Shown here in pieces: positions 59,900 through 64,000 of a stretch of DNA of 64,000 bases; the first letter of the stretch is position 1, and each line of letters opens with the position of its first letter. Under the pieces are notes generated by a model, which ran no database searches, was not told the origin of the DNA, and was given only the letters and a program-made list of their open reading frames with translations. The stretch covers positions 248,001-312,000 of the forward strand of contig NZ_JBHSDY010000002.1 of NCBI RefSeq assembly GCF_042651965.1, given 5' to 3'. Origin of the DNA: Castellaniella hirudinis (lineage in GTDB: Bacteria > Pseudomonadota > Gammaproteobacteria > Burkholderiales > Burkholderiaceae_B). The translations under genes were made by a program, and so were the position numbers.

Positions 59900-60242
59900 C
59901 GTGTTGTCTCCATCAATCGGTTTTGCTTCGTGGGATGGCGGCGGGACCGTTGCGCGGGGCCACTCGGTTCAATTACTTCGAATTTCAATTGAATTCTGAA
60001 TTAAATGCCCAAAAAAAACGCTGAAAGACCGTGGGGTGACGCTGGCGGTGTTTCGAGTCTTCTCTTTGACTTTCTTTCTATGCTTCTAAATCAATCCAAA
60101 ATCATATATTTAGTTGTAATGCTATTGAGCGGCACGCGGCCCATCAATAGGGACTATCCCGAATCGGGGGACGGCCAAGGCGCGCCGGGGCGCACGCCCC
60201 GACCGGACCGGAACGCGCGCCGCCAGGCGGATGACCGAACCC
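59900..60242. other. AT-rich regulatory spacer upstream of the IifC-like gene
   Basis: About 340 bases with no supported gene. From about 59968 to 60120 GC drops sharply. The perfect palindrome TTCAATTGAA (59984-59993) and the related half-site TTCAATTA (59968-59975) lie 16 bp apart. A second AT-rich block lies at 60080-60125, with ATCATATATTTAGTTGTAAT. These are likely operators and promoter of the minus-strand operon. No single hexamer pair is decisive. The left end near 60130 flanks the ligase stop. Confidence 0.5.
59968..59993. promoter_or_regulatory. Candidate operator: TTCAATTGAA palindrome with related half-site
   Basis: TTCAATTGAA is a perfect 10-bp palindrome. TTCAATTA precedes it with a 16-bp offset, roughly one and a half helical turns. 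It lies about 90 nt ahead of the IifC-like start. Palindromes of this AT-rich type are typical of MarR or TetR-family operators. No such regulator gene is in the window. The call is inference. Confidence 0.45.
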
Positions 60243-61835
60243 TCAGGCCTTGCGCCTGCGGCCCGCCTGTGGGTTTTCCCAGGTCGTCGCAGTGACGCCG
60301 CGCTCACGCAGCTTGTACTTCTGGATCTTGCCGTTCTCGGTGCGCGGCAGGTCTTCCAGCACGTCGACATAGCGCGGCACGGCGAAATGCGGCATGCGGT
60401 CCTCGCACCAGGCGATCAGCCCGGGCAGGTCCAGGGTCCGGCCGGGCCGCGCGACCAGAGCCGCCATGACCTCGTCCTCGGCCAGCTCAGAACCCACCGG
60501 ATAGACCGCCACCGCCGCCACCTCGGGATGGCTGGACAGGACCTGCTCGACCTCGAAAGACGAAATGTTCTCGCCGCGCCGGCGGATCGCATCCTTGATC
60601 CGGTCCACGAAGCGGAACGCCCCGTCAGCCTCTTGCAGCACCCGGTCGCCGGTATGGAACCACAGGTTGCGCCACGCCTCGACCGTCTTCTCGGGCATGT
60701 TGAAATAGCCCGAGGCGAAGGCATAGGGTTCCTGCGCGCGCAGCAGCAGTTCACCCGCCTGGCCGCGCGGCACTTCGACGTCGTGCTCGTCGGCCACACG
60801 CGCCTCGAAACCCGGCAGCACCCAGCCCATCACCCCGCGCCGAGGCGAATCCAGCGCCGTGCCGATCACGAAGTTCGTCTCCGTCGAGCCAAAGCCTTCG
60901 AGCAGCCGCACGCCGGTGCGCGCCCGGAACGCCTCGTTGGACTGCTCCGGCACCCCCGGGCCGAGGCCGATGCGCACGCGATGGCTGCGTTCAGCCGGGC
61001 CTTCGGGCTGGGCCAGCAGGATCGGCACCATGGCGCCCAGCAGGTAGACGACGGTCGCACCGCAGGCGCCCATCGAGGCCCAGAAACCCGAGGCCGAGAA
61101 TTTCGTCTCGTAGACCACCTCGCAGCCGGCCAGCGCGGCCTGGGCATAGGTATTGAGGGCGTTGATGTGGAACAGGGGCAGCGTCGTGCACAGCACGTCG
61201 TCGCGCCGCACCCCCAGGACGCGCAGGGTGTTCATCCCCCACCAGTAATAGTGCGCGTGCGGACAGAGCACGCCTTTGGACGGCCCGGTAGTGCCGGACG
61301 TGTACAGGATCGCCAGGGTGTCGCCGGGGCCCACGTTTTCGGCCTCCAGGGCCGGCCCGTCGGACGGCCACGGCACGGCCGGAATCGAGCCGACCGCGCC
61401 CGCTGCGTCAATGCCGTCCAGCACCCAGATCTGCCGCAGCGAGGTCTTGTCCAGATCGGCCGTGGCCAGCCGATCCAGATACTGCGATTCGATCACCAGC
61501 AGCTGCGCCTGGCTGTTGCTCAGGAAATACTCGATCTGCGGTCCCCGCGAGGCGGTGTTGATCGGCACGGACACCGACCCTGCCCAGCCGCAGCCCAGGA
61601 ACGTCTCCAGCACTTCGACCCGGTTCGAACTCATGATCGCCACGCGATCGCCCCGGTTCACGCCCGCCGCGCGCAAGGCCCCTGCCCGGCGCGCCGCAGC
61701 CGGCGCGGCATCCGCGTGCGTCCAGCGCGTGTCGCCCAGCTTCAGCGCCGGGCGATCGGCGAACAGCGCGGCCTGCCGCAGCAGCATCTGCGGGACCGTC
61801 CGGTGTTCGGGCGGCAGCTCTTCATTGGGCGTCAT
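60243..61835 (-). CDS. ATP-dependent acyl-CoA ligase (AMP-forming)
   Basis: 530-residue adenylating CoA ligase. The core motif is ILYTSGTTGPSKGVLCPHAH; GFGSTETNFVIG, GYFNMPEKTVEAWRNLWFHT, HTGDRVLQEADGAFRFVDRI and the C-terminal lysine in TENGKIQKYKLRERG are all present. The sequence resembles CaiC-type ligases rather than typical BadA-type benzoate ligases, so the acid is uncertain; anthranilate is suggested by context. The start at 61835 has a GGAGG site and lies within the livF stop region (14-nt overlap), so it is read from the transporter transcript. Confidence 0.9.
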   Translation of the reverse strand: MTPNEELPPEHRTVPQMLLRQAALFADRPALKLGDTRWTHADAAPAAARRAGALRAAGVNRGDRVAIMSSNRVEVLETFLGCGWAGSVSVPINTASRGPQIEYFLSNSQAQLLVIESQYLDRLATADLDKTSLRQIWVLDGIDAAGAVGSIPAVPWPSDGPALEAENVGPGDTLAILYTSGTTGPSKGVLCPHAHYYWWGMNTLRVLGVRRDDVLCTTLPLFHINALNTYAQAALAGCEVVYETKFSASGFWASMGACGATVVYLLGAMVPILLAQPEGPAERSHRVRIGLGPGVPEQSNEAFRARTGVRLLEGFGSTETNFVIGTALDSPRRGVMGWVLPGFEARVADEHDVEVPRGQAGELLLRAQEPYAFASGYFNMPEKTVEAWRNLWFHTGDRVLQEADGAFRFVDRIKDAIRRRGENISSFEVEQVLSSHPEVAAVAVYPVGSELAEDEVMAALVARPGRTLDLPGLIAWCEDRMPHFAVPRYVDVLEDLPRTENGKIQKYKLRERGVTATTWENPQAGRRRKA

Positions 61836-62565
61836 CGGCGCCTCCTCCCAGATAGGTCGCCCGCACCCGAGCATCCTCGGCGAGCGAGGCCGAGTCGCCC
61901 GACAGGGCGATCTCCCCCGTTTCGAGCACATAGCCAAAATCGGAACTTTCCAGCGCGGCGCGGGCATTCTGCTCGATCAGCAGAATCGAGACGCCGTCTT
62001 CGCGCAACGCACGGACGATAGCCAGGATCTCGCGCACGATCAGCGGCGCCAGGCCCAGGCTCGGTTCGTCGAGCATCAGCAGGCGCGGGGCCGACATCAG
62101 CGCGCGCCCCACGGCCAGCATCTGGCGTTCACCCCCGGACAAGGTATCTGCGCGCTGAGCGCGGCGTTCGGCCAGGCGCGGGAAACGCGCATACACCGAA
62201 TCCAGGCGGTCGCGCAGCGCCTGCGGCCGCAGCCGGCGCGAATACGCCCCCAGGCGCAGATTGTCCAGCACCGACAGTTCGCCGAACAGTTCGCGCGTCT
62301 CGGGCACCAGGCACAGGCCGCGCTCCACGCGCGCTTCGACGTCCAGGCCGCGCAAGTCCTCGCCTTCGAAACGCAAGGTGCCGCGTGAAGGCAGCAGGCC
62401 CATCGCCGCCGCCAGCAGCGTCGTCTTGCCCGCGCCATTGGGACCGATGACCGAGACGATCCGGCCCGGGTCCAGGGTGACCGACACCCCGCGCACCGCC
62501 TCGACTCGCCCATAGGCGACGTGCAGGTCGCCGATTTCCAGCATCGGGGTATTGCTGCTGCTCAT
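61822..62565 (-). CDS. livF: Branched-chain-amino-acid/aromatic-acid-type ABC transporter ATPase LivF
   Basis: 247-residue ABC ATPase of the Liv (HAAT) family. Walker A is VIGPNGAGKTTLLAAAMGLL, the signature is LSGGERQMLAVGRALM and Walker B is LLMLDEPSLGLAP. It overlaps the end of the LivM-LivG fusion gene by 4 nt (ATGA), and its own end overlaps the ligase start. HAAT importers of this kind often carry aromatic acids into catabolic pathways. Periplasmic binding protein and LivH gene must lie beyond the right end. Confidence 0.93.
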   Translation of the reverse strand: MSSSNTPMLEIGDLHVAYGRVEAVRGVSVTLDPGRIVSVIGPNGAGKTTLLAAAMGLLPSRGTLRFEGEDLRGLDVEARVERGLCLVPETRELFGELSVLDNLRLGAYSRRLRPQALRDRLDSVYARFPRLAERRAQRADTLSGGERQMLAVGRALMSAPRLLMLDEPSLGLAPLIVREILAIVRALREDGVSILLIEQNARAALESSDFGYVLETGEIALSGDSASLAEDARVRATYLGGGADDAQ

Positions 62566-64000
62566 GTCGTCCCTCCCAGATAAGCCGCCTGCACACGCTC
62601 GTCCGCACGCACGGCGGCCGGCACGCCCTCGACGAGCTTGGAGCCGAAATTCATCACCACCAGCCGGTCCACCAGGTTCATCACAAAGTCCATATCGTGT
62701 TCCACGATCAGAATGGTCACCCCTTCTTCGCGCAGCTTGCGCAGCAGGTCCCCGAGCGCCATTTTTTCGTTGCGCCGCAGACCCGCGGCCGGCTCGTCCA
62801 GCACCAGCAGCACGGGATCGGAGGCCAGGGCACGCGCAATCTCCAGGATGCGCTGGGTGCCCAAGGGCAGGCTGCCGGCCATTTCATGGGCGCGGTCGGC
62901 CAGCCCGATCCGTTCGAGCTGATGCCGCGCCTCGTGCAGGATCTGGCGTTCTTCTTCGCGGTCCAGGCGCAGTCCTGCGCGCAGCATGCTGGGCCGCGTC
63001 CTGGCATGCACGCCCAGCGCGACGTTGTCCAGCAAGCTCATGTGCGGGCGCAGCTTCACGTGCTGGAAGGTGCGGCCCAGCCCCAGGCGGGCGATTTCAA
63101 GCTGCAGCATGCCGGTGATGTCGCGGCCCAGGAACCGGACCCGGCCGGACGTCATGGGGGCCGTGCCGGTCAGCAGGTTGAACATGGTCGATTTACCCGC
63201 GCCGTTCGGCCCGATCAGGCCCAGGATCTCGCCTGCGTTCAGATCGAAGCTGACGTCGTTGACGGCCGTCAGGCCGCCGAAGCGCTTGACCGCCCCCTGG
63301 ACGGACAGCACGGGCGTGCCCCGGGCCGGCATGGTGCGGTTCGGCAGCGGCCGGGCCGGCGCCTCCATCACGGCCGCTTTCCGGCCGAGGCCATGGCGAC
63401 GGCCCCAACGGCGCACGAAGGCCATCAGGCCGCCCCGGGCGAAATGCAGCAGCGCGATGAACAGGGCGGAAAACACGATGGCGTCGAGCTGGCCGGACCG
63501 CTGCGTCAGCAAGGGCAGGATGTCCTGCAGCGCGTTCTTGAGGGCCAGCACCAGGCCCGAACCCACCAGAGCGCCCGCCAGGCTGCCCAGGCCGCCCGAC
63601 ACCGCCATCAACAGATATTCGATGCTGGCATGCACGCTGAACGGCGAGGGACTGACGAAACGATTCATGTGGGCGTACAGCCAGCCCGCCAGACCGGCCA
63701 GCAGCGCGGCCGTCACGAACAGGGACAGCCGCAGCCGGTAGGCATCCGCCCCGACGCTGGCCAGCAGGGTCGAACCGCCGCGCAAGCCCCGGATGGCGCG
63801 GCCCGGGCGGGAATCGAGCAGGTTGCGGCTGAACAGGAACGCCAGGCCCACGACCACCCAGACGAGGTAGTACATGGCTTGCGGCTCCAGCAGCGACCAG
63901 CCGCCGACGTGCACCGGCGGGATGCCCGACAGGCCGGTATGCCGGCCCAGGGCATCGATATTGCCGAACAGCAGGGAAATGGACAGGCCCCAGGCGATCG
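62562..64000 (-). CDS. Fused LivM permease and LivG ATPase, C-terminal part
   Basis: The frame is open at base 64000, so only the last about 478 residues are seen. The first about 200 visible residues are LivM-type permease (YLVWVVVGLAFLFSRNLLDS, then RAIRGLRGGSTLLASVGADA, the EAA-like coupling loop). A short linker, then the LivG-type ATPase: LIGPNGAGKSTMFNLLTGTA, signature LPLGTQRILEIARALA and Walker B VLLVLDEPAAGL. Fused LivM-LivG proteins are known in Burkholderiales. The stop overlaps the livF start by 4 nt (ATGA). Confidence 0.92.
   Translation of the reverse strand, partial: IAWGLSISLLFGNIDALGRHTGLSGIPPVHVGGWSLLEPQAMYYLVWVVVGLAFLFSRNLLDSRPGRAIRGLRGGSTLLASVGADAYRLRLSLFVTAALLAGLAGWLYAHMNRFVSPSPFSVHASIEYLLMAVSGGLGSLAGALVGSGLVLALKNALQDILPLLTQRSGQLDAIVFSALFIALLHFARGGLMAFVRRWGRRHGLGRKAAVMEAPARPLPNRTMPARGTPVLSVQGAVKRFGGLTAVNDVSFDLNAGEILGLIGPNGAGKSTMFNLLTGTAPMTSGRVRFLGRDITGMLQLEIARLGLGRTFQHVKLRPHMSLLDNVALGVHARTRPSMLRAGLRLDREEERQILHEARHQLERIGLADRAHEMAGSLPLGTQRILEIARALASDPVLLVLDEPAAGLRRNEKMALGDLLRKLREEGVTILIVEHDMDFVMNLVDRLVVMNFGSKLVEGVPAAVRADERVQAAYLGGTT

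Noticed and set aside
60005..60295. Plus-strand 96-codon ORF in the regulatory spacer
   Set aside because: Starts in AT-rich promoter DNA without a ribosome site and runs into the antisense of the ligase gene.

Overview
This window is one contiguous piece of a GC-rich bacterial chromosome. Gene content and order point to the Burkholderiales, most likely Alcaligenaceae (the Bordetella, Achromobacter, Castellaniella and Pusillimonas group). The clues are a gcvTHP operon behind a tandem glycine riboswitch, a basic amino acid decarboxylase next to dcd, tamA-tamB beside mrp/apbC and metG, and a tkt-gap-pgk operon. The genus cannot be fixed from the sequence alone. I see no rRNA, tRNA, CRISPR array or insertion sequence. 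Family names below come from recognising motifs and domain order, not from database searches.

Layout. 1-2.4 kb: start of gcvP, then gcvH and gcvT, all on the minus strand, with the riboswitch, an intrinsic-terminator-like hairpin and a promoter. 2.4-14.6 kb: core minus-strand genes (class III CoA-transferase, HI0933-family flavoprotein, Orn/Lys/Arg decarboxylase, dcd, tamB, tamA, apbC). 14.8-24.1 kb: accessory segment between a small membrane protein gene and metG. It holds a 45-residue ORF with a LexA-like site over its promoter, an Nmad3-type protein translationally coupled to an unknown protein, a DUF4365-plus-TPR protein, and on the opposite strand a 1258-residue nuclease-STAND ATPase. 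24.1-34.9 kb: metG, a Kch-type potassium channel, a cation diffusion facilitator, FhuF, a cadR/cadA heavy-metal pair, a LysR regulator, an ureidoglycine aminohydrolase and a META lipoprotein. 35-50.2 kb: pgk, gap, tkt, rsmE, barstar-like, patatin, maeB, an FAD-binding protein, an aminotransferase, a lytic transglycosylase, ubiD and a yqjD-yqjE-yqjK-like set. 50.4 kb: upp. 51-64 kb: a minus-strand catabolic cluster that runs off the right end.

Two regions stand out. The first is the 15.2-24 kb accessory segment. It looks less GC-rich than its surroundings, has AT-rich spacers, and combines two predicted nuclease proteins, a predicted nucleotide-modification protein and an unassigned protein, so it is a candidate defence or DNA-modification island. 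The second is the catabolic cluster. An acyl-CoA-dehydrogenase-fold oxygenase, a small DUF4286/muconolactone-isomerase-like protein, an SDR and a flavin reductase match the indole oxidation (iif) set. They are followed by an anthraniloyl-CoA (or salicylyl-CoA) monooxygenase/reductase, a hot-dog thioesterase, a RidA protein, a 3-hydroxyacyl-CoA dehydrogenase and a thiolase, and preceded by an acyl-CoA ligase and a Liv-type ABC importer. Read together they suggest indole to anthranilate to anthraniloyl-CoA to beta-oxidation, with RidA placed to release nitrogen from an enamine intermediate.
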